NCBI GenBank assembly: GCA_017443685.1
Contig: JAFSYD010000021.1
Location: 1-22,577, forward strand
From: Lachnospiraceae bacterium
GTDB lineage: Bacteria > Bacillota > Clostridia > Lachnospirales > Lachnospiraceae
Direction of reading: 5' to 3'
Length of the DNA: 22,577 nucleotides
Part shown: positions 8,826-16,440 of the stretch, piece by piece
Position numbering within the stretch: the first letter of the stretch is position 1
How the letters are laid out: every line of letters starts with the position of its first letter
Position numbers and translations under genes: made by a program
The notes under the pieces: model-generated
The model's input: only the letters and a program-made list of their open reading frames with translations
What the model was told of the DNA's origin: nothing
Database searches by the model: none

Positions 8826-9719
8826 ATGGGATTTTCTTCGATCAGTGATATCGGAAAGACGATGGTAAGAATATTAAATGACGCGCTCGTGCCGGATGTG
8901 ATCCTGCACAACGGCGCTATCGGGCTTTGCGCGCCGAACGACCACGGGGATTTCAATCTCGGCATCTATCTCTATGATGTCGCGCCGAGCGAGGAGGTTT
9001 TCGCGCATGGCATGGTCAACACCGGTCTTAAGGAACAGACCTATCCATCGTCGTTCCTGACGCTCCGTTACATGATCACGGCGTATTCCTCCGGCGACTT
9101 AAAGTACCGCGCGGAGGAGGATCAGCGCATTTTAGGGCGTGTCGTGCAGGCGCTTGCGGATCATTACGTGATCGGGCAGACCTCCGCGCTGCACGGGGAT
9201 CCGATGAAAACGCGCATTGAACAGGAGCGGATCGGTCCCTATGAGAAGATCCGCCTGTGGACCTTCCCGAATGAGCCATACCGCGTGACATTATTTTACA
9301 AGGTCTCGCCGGTGGAGATCACTTCCGCGCGTACGAAGACCATGACGCGTGTGACCGACCTTTCCATGCTTTTGGGAAACGATGTCGACAATGTTCTGGC
9401 AGAGCCGATCCGCGAGATCGGATACAAACGTACGCTGGTGGTTCTGTGCAAGGACTCCACGGACGGTCGCGTGATCACAGGCAACAACGTCCGCGCGTAT
9501 ATCGAGGGAGAGCGTCCGGCGGTCATCAAGGAGGACGGGTATCGGGTATTCTTAAATGTCAGAAGCGATCACGCGACGCTTAAGGTGGAAAGCGGGATCT
9601 ACGAGCCGTATGAGATGGAACTTGATTTTGGAGAGCGGGACGCCGAAGAGGTGCTTAACATCACCTTAGACCGGTCAAAGACGCACCCGAAATATGCGCA
9701 TGAGGAGGACGAGGCATGA
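8826..9719 (+). CDS. Pvc16/DUF4255-type tail terminator (cap) protein
   Basis: A 297-residue protein matching the DUF4255 / Pvc16 N-terminal family. Residues 4-30 give the helix SSISDIGKTMVRILND; NLGIYLYDV (44-52) and YPSSFLTLRYMITAYS (73-88) are the typical core, followed by the helix RILGRVVQALADH. The C-terminal about 80 residues are beta-rich (VIKEDGYRVFLNVRS). In Afp/PVC-like systems this family ends the tube and sheath at the distal end. The ATG has an AAAAAAGG stretch 3 bases upstream. Its stop overlaps the next ATG by 4 bases. Confidence 0.85.
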   Translation: MGFSSISDIGKTMVRILNDALVPDVILHNGAIGLCAPNDHGDFNLGIYLYDVAPSEEVFAHGMVNTGLKEQTYPSSFLTLRYMITAYSSGDLKYRAEEDQRILGRVVQALADHYVIGQTSALHGDPMKTRIEQERIGPYEKIRLWTFPNEPYRVTLFYKVSPVEITSARTKTMTRVTDLSMLLGNDVDNVLAEPIREIGYKRTLVVLCKDSTDGRVITGNNVRAYIEGERPAVIKEDGYRVFLNVRSDHATLKVESGIYEPYEMELDFGERDAEEVLNITLDRSKTHPKYAHEEDEA

Positions 9720-10102
9720 GTATGTGTGTGTGCATGGGGGCGATGATGCAGTGCAGCTTCGGGATGACGCCGTCCTCGCTTATCGTACCGCCGACCGGTC
9801 GTGTCAACAACACGGCGCCGGTGGCGACGATCATGGATAACAAGCCGATCGTGAATATCCCGCCGTTTGGCATGTGCAAGTCCATGGCCAATCCGACAGT
9901 CGCGGCAGCTACGGCGGCGGCGTCGGGCGTACTGACACCGATGCCGTGCGTTCCGGTTACGGCGGCACCATGGATGCCGGGCAGCCAGACGGTTGTGATA
10001 GGTTCGTTTCCGGCGCTTACCGACAATTCCAAATGTATGTGCAACTGGGGCGGACAGATCTCGATCAATTCCCCCGGATCGAATTGCGTGCAGGTGGGAT
10101 AA
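9716..10102 (+). CDS. DUF4280 PAAR-like spike tip protein
   Basis: A 128-residue protein that starts in an ATGA overlap with the cap gene. It matches the PAAR-like DUF4280 family: a Cys-containing N-terminus (MSMCVCMGAMMQCSFG), then LIVPPTGRV, NIPPFGMCKSMANP, a short Ala-rich helix, PMPCVPVTAAPWMPGS, SFPALTD and CMCNWGGQISI. Eight Cys are present (4, 6, 13, 54, 78, 107, 109, 124). PAAR-type proteins form the sharp cone at the spike apex, often around a bound metal, and may carry or dock effectors. No extension domain is fused here. Being next to the cap gene rather than a VgrG-like gene is a little unusual. Confidence 0.85.
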   Translation: MSMCVCMGAMMQCSFGMTPSSLIVPPTGRVNNTAPVATIMDNKPIVNIPPFGMCKSMANPTVAAATAAASGVLTPMPCVPVTAAPWMPGSQTVVIGSFPALTDNSKCMCNWGGQISINSPGSNCVQVG

Positions 10103-10121
10103 CGGGGAGGATTTATAACAT

Positions 10122-10979
10122 ATGGGAAAAAGCATTCGGGAACAATTTATTCCAAAAAAGAAGCTGGACTTTTTGCAGATCGACGGTACTTTCGAAGAAG
10201 CAAAGCAGAATCTCAAAACGCCCCGCTGTATCGATGCGGGTGTGATGCGGATGGGCATGGCTGACATCGATTTCGGGTTCGATGATAATGAGGCTCCTGC
10301 GATGTTTGAGCGGATCGCCGCACAGGTGGAGCACGCGATGCCTTCTTTTGCCGAGTGGGGCGGCGAGGTGGACCACGATCTGGGAACCGGCGTGCAGCTG
10401 CTCTTCATGGAGAATAAGACCGGCGCGCTGGGCGCCGCGATCCAGGCGCGGGAGCGCCTGTTAAAGCGGGCGGAAATGATAAGGGACATGACCTTCGGCC
10501 TCTCCTATGGCAAAGTAGTTCTCGGAGTCTTAGGGGGCGCGGAGTCTTACAGCGTGATGTCTTTTTCGCAGGTATCGTTCATTTCCGCGTTTTTGCAGCA
10601 GGTGACGGGCAAATACTCCGCGAGCATACTTGTGTCGGAGGAGCTGATCCGGCAGGATCCGTCTCTTACGTCGAAATATTCCTGCCGGCTTTTAGGAAAA
10701 TTTTATTTTGGCAAAATAAAAAAGACACTGAAGGTCTATGACTTTTATGATGGAGATGAGATTGCCGTGCGTACCGCAAAGCGCAAGACGGATCTGCTTT
10801 TTGACAAGGGTGTAAGCCTTTTTCTGGCAGAGGATTTTGCACGGGCGCGGAGCTATTTTATCGAGGTGATCAAGGCCAACCGCGGGGATAAGGCGGCGCG
10901 TATCTATCTGTCGCTTTGTGATACTTTCAGGGAGAATCCGCCGGAATCTCCCGAAGAGCTTTGTATTGAGAGGGTATGA
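10122..10979 (+). CDS. Degenerate class III nucleotide-cyclase homologue with TPR-like tail
   Basis: A 285-residue protein with a GGGGAGGA ribosome site before the ATG. Residues 40-210 follow the order of a class III cyclase catalytic domain: MRMGMADIDFGF (first strand, Asp48), GGEVDHDLGTGVQLLF, ALGAAIQARERL, FGLSYGKVVLGVLGG, a dimer-helix region, SILVSEELI and LLGKFYFGKIKKTLKVYDF. The last about 55 residues (FDKGVSLFLAEDFARARSYF ... AARIYLSLC) form the TPR-like tail found after many bacterial cyclases. The usual GDG is GTG (88-90), so the second metal Asp is missing. The Asn/Arg pair expected in the dimer helix is replaced by SFISAFLQQ (152-160). It is therefore probably inactive and may act as a binding or sensory partner. 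No membrane segment is present. Confidence 0.65.
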   Translation: MGKSIREQFIPKKKLDFLQIDGTFEEAKQNLKTPRCIDAGVMRMGMADIDFGFDDNEAPAMFERIAAQVEHAMPSFAEWGGEVDHDLGTGVQLLFMENKTGALGAAIQARERLLKRAEMIRDMTFGLSYGKVVLGVLGGAESYSVMSFSQVSFISAFLQQVTGKYSASILVSEELIRQDPSLTSKYSCRLLGKFYFGKIKKTLKVYDFYDGDEIAVRTAKRKTDLLFDKGVSLFLAEDFARARSYFIEVIKANRGDKAARIYLSLCDTFRENPPESPEELCIERV

Positions 10980-10983
10980 ACGG

Positions 10984-12240
10984 ATGAAGATTAAAACGAT
11001 CCGAAAGCAGATCATGGTGGCGATGATCGGTGTCATTCTGATCTATTTTGCGATATCCATGGGGTATTCCATGCTGGAATACGCGACCTTGAATCAGCTG
11101 ATGGACGGCGAAATGGAGCAGGCTTTCGATTTGATGGAGCAGGTCTTAGAGGGGGCCAATCCGGATGATCCGGCGGTTCAGATGCTGATGTCCGACGAGT
11201 ACTATGACGGGATCCTCAAACATGTCGATGAGAGCTTAAACAAACTCGAGGTCGGATATATTGCCGCTTTAGTGCTGGTTATTGTGATCTCATTTTTGTA
11301 CTCGCGAAGAATGTCCAACCGTATCGTGAATCCGATCGTGCGGCTCGAAGAGCAGATGAAGGCTGTCGGGGAAGGACATTTAGATCAGATGGTACGCATC
11401 GAAAACGCGCCGGAGGAGATCGAGGGACTTGCGAATTGCTTTAATTCGATGACGACCTCCCTGCAGGAGTACATCAGGCAATTAACACAGACGACCTCCG
11501 ACAAGAACCGTTTGTCGATGGAGCTTACCCTGATGCGGCAGATTCAGGCGAACATGCTGCCGTCCCGGTATCCCACGTTGAATAACGTGATGATGCATGC
11601 GGATGTGTGGCGTTTTTCGGAGATCGGCGTTGCGTATTACGACTTTTTCCCGGTGGATGAGTCCCGCCTGGCGCTGATCGTCGGGGATGTGACGGACCAG
11701 GGCGTCATGGCGACACTGTTTGCGGTGATGTCGCAGAATTTTATCCGCGGTTTTGCCAAGATGGGTTATGCGCCAAGCCGTATCCTCTCTGAGACCAACA
11801 ACCTTCTCTCGGAAAAGAACGAGTTCGGATTGAATGTCGCGGTAACGGTGGTGGTGATCGACCATATGACGGGTGAGATCGCCTACGCGATGGCGGGAGG
11901 CGAGCCGCCGATCCTGCGGCAGGCGGGAAGCGCCGCAAAGCCGGTATCGGATCAGATGACGATCCCGCTCGGGAACATGGAAAATGTCGGATATCATACG
12001 TATAAGACGCGTCTGGCGCAGGGCGATACCTTAGCGGTCTATTCCCATGGTGTGGTGGAAGCGAAGAATGCGGCGAATGAAAGCTTCGGGGCGGGACGCC
12101 TTGCGGAGGCGATAGAGGCACGGCTGGGATACGAACTGTCCGAGGCGTCCGAAGAGATCCGCTCGCGCATTCACACATTTACCGGCGGCGCCGCACAGGC
12201 CGAAGACGGGATCATGCTTTTGCTTAGGTACCTGGGGTAG
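10984..12240 (+). CDS. HAMP-containing SpoIIE/PP2C-type phosphatase homologue, probably degenerate
   Basis: ATG 10984 is chosen because AGAGGG lies 9 bases upstream; an earlier in-frame start at 10918 would lie inside the cyclase-like gene. The 418-residue product has TM1 at 10-30, a short external loop, TM2 at 91-107, a HAMP-like region at 108-160 and a linker with the RsbU-type motif LMRQIQANMLPSRYP. A SpoIIE/PP2C-type domain follows (about 205-418). Family landmarks are present but altered: the usual GGD is GVA (215-217), GDVxGxG is GDVTDQG (234-240), GHxP is GGEPP, YTDG is YSHG (353-356), and DDxT is DGIM (408-411). Loss of several metal ligands suggests a pseudophosphatase. It probably relays an external signal to a partner; this is inference. 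Confidence 0.75.
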   Translation: MKIKTIRKQIMVAMIGVILIYFAISMGYSMLEYATLNQLMDGEMEQAFDLMEQVLEGANPDDPAVQMLMSDEYYDGILKHVDESLNKLEVGYIAALVLVIVISFLYSRRMSNRIVNPIVRLEEQMKAVGEGHLDQMVRIENAPEEIEGLANCFNSMTTSLQEYIRQLTQTTSDKNRLSMELTLMRQIQANMLPSRYPTLNNVMMHADVWRFSEIGVAYYDFFPVDESRLALIVGDVTDQGVMATLFAVMSQNFIRGFAKMGYAPSRILSETNNLLSEKNEFGLNVAVTVVVIDHMTGEIAYAMAGGEPPILRQAGSAAKPVSDQMTIPLGNMENVGYHTYKTRLAQGDTLAVYSHGVVEAKNAANESFGAGRLAEAIEARLGYELSEASEEIRSRIHTFTGGAAQAEDGIMLLLRYLG

Positions 12241-12244
12241 GAAA

Positions 12245-13864
12245 ATGAGTTCGGATAAGACTGCATTGTTTTTAAACCGCGGAGAAGAGTCTGCGGATAC
12301 CGGGGAATTGCTTTCCCTGCTTATGTTTGAGCCGAAGGCGGACGAGAGAGTGTTCCCGGAAAGCATCCGGGAGGATAAACGATCCGCGTGCGCGTTTTAT
12401 ATGTCGGAAATGTCCAGGCAGCAGTATCGCAGACCGGCGAAGCTGTACGGCGGGCATTTGCTGTGTATCTACGGCCCCGAGGGGATCGGGAAGCGGGAGC
12501 TTGTATATCAGACGGCAAAGGAGATGGGGGCTCTGCTTCTGTGGATCGACGCGGACAAGCTTTTTTTGGCCAACGCGAAAGAGATCACGGAGATCCTTGG
12601 GGCACTTGCGCAGCGGATCAGCCGGACGGGGGCGCTTCCGGTATTCGTAAGTACCCGCGTCGATAAAGAGAAGGAAAAGGATACCGCGGAGAACAGGATC
12701 CGGGAGAGTTTCCTGTATTCGTGGCTTGCGAGGGAGAACGGCGCGGCTGTCCTGCTTTCGGCAGAAAAGCCGGATGAGGTGTTTGGCTACCGGCTGCATA
12801 CCCTGTTCATCGAGCTTCCGATGCTGAGTGTCGGTGAGCGGGTGCTGCTCTGGGAGGAAATGTGCGGGGACATTCCTTTTGCAGCGGATGTGAACCCCTC
12901 ACAGTGCGCGAACCAGTACATTTTTACCCCGAAAAGCCTTCGTGAGATCTTAAGCGACGCCGTAAAGCGGGCGCAAAGGAACGCCGGAGACGCGGAATAT
13001 GCCGTTACGGCCGCGGATATCCGTGCGGCGGTAAGCGAACAGAGCGCGAATCAGCTGGGTGCGTTAGCGAAGGAGCTGCATTCTAACTACACCTGGGAGG
13101 ACCTTGTGATCGACGATGAGGAACAAAGGCAGCTTCAGATCATCTGCGACCAGGTGCGTTACCGGAGCGTGGTGGGCGATCAGTGGGGATTTTACGATAA
13201 GTCGGCTTACGGACGCGGGATTACCGCACTGTTTTACGGCACGCCGGGCACCGGCAAAACGATGGCGGCGCATGTGCTCGCCAATGAGCTGGGCCTTAGC
13301 CTGTACCGTGTGGACTTATCGCAGATGGTGTCAAAATATATCGGAGAGACGCAGAAAAATATCTCCGAGCTCTTTGATAAGGCGAAGAATACCAACGCGA
13401 TGCTGTTCTTTGATGAGGCAGACGCTCTTTTCTCCAAGCGGACGGAGGTAAAGGATGTCCACGATAAGCACGCGAACGCCGATACCGCGCATCTTTTGCA
13501 GCGCTTAGAGGATTACGAGGGGCTTGTGATCCTTGCGACGAACTACCAGCAGAATATCGACGACGCGTTCAAACGGCGGATCCGCTTCATGGTGCGGTTT
13601 GCCTTCCCCGATGAGGATGTTCGTCTTACCTTATGGAAGACGATCCTGCCGAAAGGCGTGCCGATTGACGAAGAGATCCGGTTTGTTTTTTTCGCGAAGC
13701 GGTTCGAGCTGCCGGGCAGCGGGATCAAGGAAGTGTTAAAGAACGCCGCTTATCTGGCGGCAGCACAGGACAGAGGTTTGAAGAACTGCGATATAGAGAT
13801 CGCGTTAAAATACTATTTTGCAAAACTCGGAAAGGTACTTGGAAAGGAGGATTTTCAAACATGA
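12245..13864 (+). CDS. AAA+ ATPase (Afp15-like) with an N-terminal degenerate P-loop domain
   Basis: A 539-residue protein, starting 4 bases after the previous stop. The C-terminal AAA+ module has Walker A GTPGTGKT (332-339), Walker B LFFDEAD (387-393), sensor-1 Asn433 in LATNY and paired Arg444/445 as arginine-finger candidates. Residues 60-260 contain a second NTPase-like segment with GPEGIGKR (77-84), a weak P-loop with no clear matching Walker B. AAA+ ATPases of this type accompany CIS clusters and are thought to help particle assembly or disassembly. A close paralogue lies at 16441. It overlaps the next gene by 4 bases. Confidence 0.85.
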   Translation: MSSDKTALFLNRGEESADTGELLSLLMFEPKADERVFPESIREDKRSACAFYMSEMSRQQYRRPAKLYGGHLLCIYGPEGIGKRELVYQTAKEMGALLLWIDADKLFLANAKEITEILGALAQRISRTGALPVFVSTRVDKEKEKDTAENRIRESFLYSWLARENGAAVLLSAEKPDEVFGYRLHTLFIELPMLSVGERVLLWEEMCGDIPFAADVNPSQCANQYIFTPKSLREILSDAVKRAQRNAGDAEYAVTAADIRAAVSEQSANQLGALAKELHSNYTWEDLVIDDEEQRQLQIICDQVRYRSVVGDQWGFYDKSAYGRGITALFYGTPGTGKTMAAHVLANELGLSLYRVDLSQMVSKYIGETQKNISELFDKAKNTNAMLFFDEADALFSKRTEVKDVHDKHANADTAHLLQRLEDYEGLVILATNYQQNIDDAFKRRIRFMVRFAFPDEDVRLTLWKTILPKGVPIDEEIRFVFFAKRFELPGSGIKEVLKNAAYLAAAQDRGLKNCDIEIALKYYFAKLGKVLGKEDFQT

Positions 13865-14385
13865 CAAAGGCGTGGAGGGAGCAGTTCCTAAATGAACTGT
13901 TAAAGCAGGCGAAGATGATCACGGAGGCTGCCGAGCTGAGTGACCATGCCGCGAGCGGAGAGGGACCGATGCTGGTCGCACAATTTTCCACCGTTGTGGA
14001 CGGCACGGGGATCTGCACATTCGAGACGGAGATTCTGGAGGCATTCGAGGGTGAGCCGGAGATGGAGACCATGGTGACCCTGCCGCTTGAGATCGAAGAT
14101 GACGATACGTTTACGGAGGTTACGGATGCGATCTTGAATATGAACCTTTACGTACCGTTCGGTCACTTCGGGTATTATTATCCGTCGGGGCAGGTGTATT
14201 TCCGTCATCTGGAGTTTTTCGATGTGAATAAGCCGGTGGAAGAGCTGGCGACCGGCGTGATCGAAAAATACAAGAAGATCGCGGTCATCGTCGGGAATGT
14301 ATTCGGTGCGCTGGAGCGGCTCGCTACCGGCGAAAGCAGCTTTGAGGAAGAAGTGGAGAACGGCACATTGCCGGCACAGGAGTAA
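13861..14385 (+). CDS. Small acidic, chaperone-like protein of unknown function
   Basis: A 174-residue acidic protein starting in an ATGA overlap, with a near-ideal AAAGGAGG (13844-13851) upstream. It has an N-terminal helix, a beta-sheet centre (LVAQFSTVVDGTGICTFETE, VTLPLEIEDDD), a helix (FTEVTDAILNMNLYVPFG), a strand hairpin (GYYYPSGQVYFRHLEF) and a C-terminal helix. This alpha-beta order resembles type III secretion chaperone / YbjN-like folds, but no family is recognised by sequence. Position directly before the Gly-rich repeat protein gene would fit a chaperone-cargo pair; this is inference. Confidence 0.7.
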   Translation: MTKAWREQFLNELLKQAKMITEAAELSDHAASGEGPMLVAQFSTVVDGTGICTFETEILEAFEGEPEMETMVTLPLEIEDDDTFTEVTDAILNMNLYVPFGHFGYYYPSGQVYFRHLEFFDVNKPVEELATGVIEKYKKIAVIVGNVFGALERLATGESSFEEEVENGTLPAQE

Positions 14386-14390
14386 GAGCT

Positions 14391-15212
14391 ATGGGATTTA
14401 TGGATTTTATCAAATCGGTTGGCGGAGCGATCGGCGGCAGCCTTGGGCTTGGCGGCGGTGACAAGAAGGAAGACGGCGGCGGTGAGAAGAAAGGCGGCGG
14501 TATCTTAGGCGGTATCGGCGGTATTTTAGGCGGCATCACCGGACTGGTCGGTAAGGATTCGAAGGTCGGCGGCTTCCTGGGCGGTATCGGGCAAAAGATT
14601 GGTGCAAAGCAGGAGGAAGGCGGCGGCAATAAGGGCGGCTTTATGGGAATTTTAGGCGGCTTAGGCGGAATCTTAGGCGGCATCGGCGGCATGATGGGTA
14701 AGGATTCGAAGGCGGGCGGTGTCTTAAGCGGCATCGGCGGTTTCGCAAGCAAGGCCGGCGGAGGTAAGAGTAAAGGTATCCTTGGCGGCTTAGGCGGAAT
14801 CTTAGGCGGCATCGGCGGTATGCTCGGCAACTCGAAGGCGGGCGGTATCTTAAGCAGCATCGGCGGAATTATGGGCGGCCTCGGCACGGTCTTAGGCGGT
14901 ATCGGCGGCAAGCTCGGTAAGGATTCCAAGGCCGGCAAGATCTTACGCGGTCTTGGTGGCGGCCAGGATGAAGAGAAGAAAGAAGAGCCGGCCCCGGAAA
15001 CTACAACAGAAGGCGCAGGAGAAGGCGCAGACGAAACGAAATCAAAAGAAGAAGTGAAAGAGGAAGTGAAGGAGGAGATCAAAGAGTCTGCATCCGAGGG
15101 AGGCAGCTCGGAAACACCTCCCGAGACGAAAGTGGATGAGGTCGCCAAGCAGGTAGCCGAAACCACCACGAAAAAGAAAGGAAAGCGGCGCAGAAGACGC
15201 AGAAGAAGATAA
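14391..15212 (+). CDS. Gly-rich repeat protein with acidic middle and Arg-rich C-terminus
   Basis: A 273-residue protein with AGGAG before the ATG. Residues 1-20 are an amphipathic start (MGFMDFIKSVGGAIG). Residues 36-190 hold four imperfect tandem repeats with GGIGGILGGI-type hydrophobic glycine stretches followed by GKDSKxGG-(F/V/I)L-xx-IGG. Residues 194-250 are Glu/Lys-rich and probably helical. The protein ends in a basic block (KKKGKRRRRR plus three more Arg). No known family. The glycine-zipper-like repeats suggest membrane interaction or self-assembly; the basic tail could bind nucleic acid or an acidic partner. A cargo/effector or tube-lumen filler are both possible. The codon pattern is repetitive because of the repeats, not a sign of transfer. 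Confidence 0.7.
   Translation: MGFMDFIKSVGGAIGGSLGLGGGDKKEDGGGEKKGGGILGGIGGILGGITGLVGKDSKVGGFLGGIGQKIGAKQEEGGGNKGGFMGILGGLGGILGGIGGMMGKDSKAGGVLSGIGGFASKAGGGKSKGILGGLGGILGGIGGMLGNSKAGGILSSIGGIMGGLGTVLGGIGGKLGKDSKAGKILRGLGGGQDEEKKEEPAPETTTEGAGEGADETKSKEEVKEEVKEEIKESASEGGSSETPPETKVDEVAKQVAETTTKKKGKRRRRRRRR
14496..14960 (+). repeat. Four imperfect tandem repeats in the Gly-rich gene
   Basis: Units encode about residues 36-70, 82-116, 127-159 and 160-190. Each has a GGI/GGL stretch, GK-DSK (GN-SK in unit 3) and a terminal IGG or LGG. DNA copies are partly identical, for example TTAGGCGGAATCTTAGGCGG occurs near 14660 and near 14791, suggesting recent duplication. Confidence 0.75.
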
Positions 15213-15237
15213 TGACGGGGGAACTGTTTAAGCCGTT

Positions 15238-16401
15238 ATGAATGAAGCGGAAGAACTATTGCTTACAATATTAGAGGATAACGGCGCGGCGCTGCTTTCG
15301 TCGGGCAGGGAGGGGATCGCTTCCGTCGGGAAGATGATCGCTTACTTAGAGCGGGAGGGCGTCGTGTTCTCGCCCGCCGCGATGGGAATCGCGGGGCAGT
15401 ATTATTACGCGGTCGGTCAGACCGCGGAGATGGAGCGGTGTCTTACGGACGCGGATATCGCTTTCGGCGCGGAGAACCGTTTTGCCATCTACCGGCAGAT
15501 GTACCGGGCTCTTTTGCATTATGATACGGATGCGGCGCATTATGTGAAGCTTCTGAATAACGCAAGCTTCTATCTGCATGAGCATGGAGAGCCGCTGCCG
15601 TTCCTTTTGCCGCAGGATGAAAAGCGGCTGGCGGCAGTCCGCCGCGAGCAGGAGGGGGCGGCAAAACAGCTTTGCGTGCGTACCCTCGGGGGCTTTTCCG
15701 TGACGGCAAAAGCGGACGGAAGGGAGCTGCCCTGGCGGACAAGAAAGGGGCGGGAGCTCTTCGCCTATCTTCTGGAGCTGGAGGGACAGACGATCGACCG
15801 AAGCCACCTGATCGAGGTGCTCTGGCCGGAGGAGATCCCGAAGAACGCGGTCGCTCTTTTGCACAACATGATCTATAATATGCGCAAGGAGCTTTCGGCA
15901 TACAGTATGGATGGGATCGTCGTCTATGAGAAGAAGCGCTATCGGCTTTTAATGGATGATATCCAAAGCGATTCCGTGCTTTTGCACCGCGTGATGGACG
16001 CTGTCCGGCGTGTGGATATGGAGGAGCTTTCCAAAGAAAAGGAGTTCTTTTTATCGTATCAGGGGGCGTATCTTAAGGATATCGACAGCCCTTGGGCGGA
16101 TGCGGTGCGCCAGGCTTGGGATGAGGCGTTTAGGATGGGCTGTATGTTCCTGGCGGAGGATGCGGAGCTAAGGCGCGATTACGAGACGGCGGTAAAGCTC
16201 TATGACAATATTCTGGCGGTCTCCCCGTATGAGGAGAGCGCGGCGGCGAAGCTGTTGGAGCTTTATACGAGGCAGCGCCGCTGGGAAAAGCGGGAGGAGT
16301 GCTTTAAGAGCTTTGCGGCGCGCATGGAAGAGGATCTCGGTATCGCGCCGGGAGAGGAAGTGCTTCTCGCATATGAAATGAGTAAGGCAAAAGCCGGGTA
16401 A
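15238..16401 (+). CDS. BTAD-type transcriptional regulator without receiver domain
   Basis: A 387-residue protein. Residues 1-140 are helical and TPR-like. Residues 145-238 form an OmpR-type winged helix: LCVRTLGGFSVTA, LPWRTRKGRELFAYLLE, DRSHLIEVLWPEE and LLHNMIYNMRKEL, ending with a YEKKRYRLL wing. Residues 243-385 are a bacterial transcriptional activation domain (FLSYQGAYL, DYETAVKLYDNILAVSPYEE). This is the SARP/BTAD arrangement with the DNA-binding domain internal and no phosphoacceptor receiver. The ATG has no close ribosome site (a G-run lies about 17 bases upstream), so it may be coupled to the previous gene. It is the only clear DNA-binding regulator in the window and is a good candidate to control the locus. 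Confidence 0.8.
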   Translation: MNEAEELLLTILEDNGAALLSSGREGIASVGKMIAYLEREGVVFSPAAMGIAGQYYYAVGQTAEMERCLTDADIAFGAENRFAIYRQMYRALLHYDTDAAHYVKLLNNASFYLHEHGEPLPFLLPQDEKRLAAVRREQEGAAKQLCVRTLGGFSVTAKADGRELPWRTRKGRELFAYLLELEGQTIDRSHLIEVLWPEEIPKNAVALLHNMIYNMRKELSAYSMDGIVVYEKKRYRLLMDDIQSDSVLLHRVMDAVRRVDMEELSKEKEFFLSYQGAYLKDIDSPWADAVRQAWDEAFRMGCMFLAEDAELRRDYETAVKLYDNILAVSPYEESAAAKLLELYTRQRRWEKREECFKSFAARMEEDLGIAPGEEVLLAYEMSKAKAG

Positions 16402-16420
16402 GAGAGAACCCGGCTTTCTT
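16390..16420 (+). terminator. Hairpin overlapping the regulator stop codon (weak terminator/attenuator)
   Basis: A perfect 10-bp inverted repeat AAAGCCGGGT (16390-16399) and ACCCGGCTTT (16408-16417) with an 8-base loop. The stop codon TAA (16399-16401) lies at the stem-loop edge. Only CTT follows, so the T-run is short. It may terminate partially or protect the upstream mRNA 3' end. Confidence 0.55.
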
Positions 16421-16440
16421 CATACGAGAGGAAGGGGAAA

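Noticed and set aside
9599..10489. 296-codon minus-strand frame
   Set aside because: Overlaps three well-supported plus-strand genes and has no recognisable motif.
14496..14960. CRISPR-like repeats
   Set aside because: Repeats are imperfect, in frame and encode glycine-rich protein units; no regular spacers. The same holds for 18752-18859.
14324..15169. 281-codon minus-strand frame rich in Pro
   Set aside because: Antisense of the Gly-rich repeats (GGN read backwards gives Pro codons).
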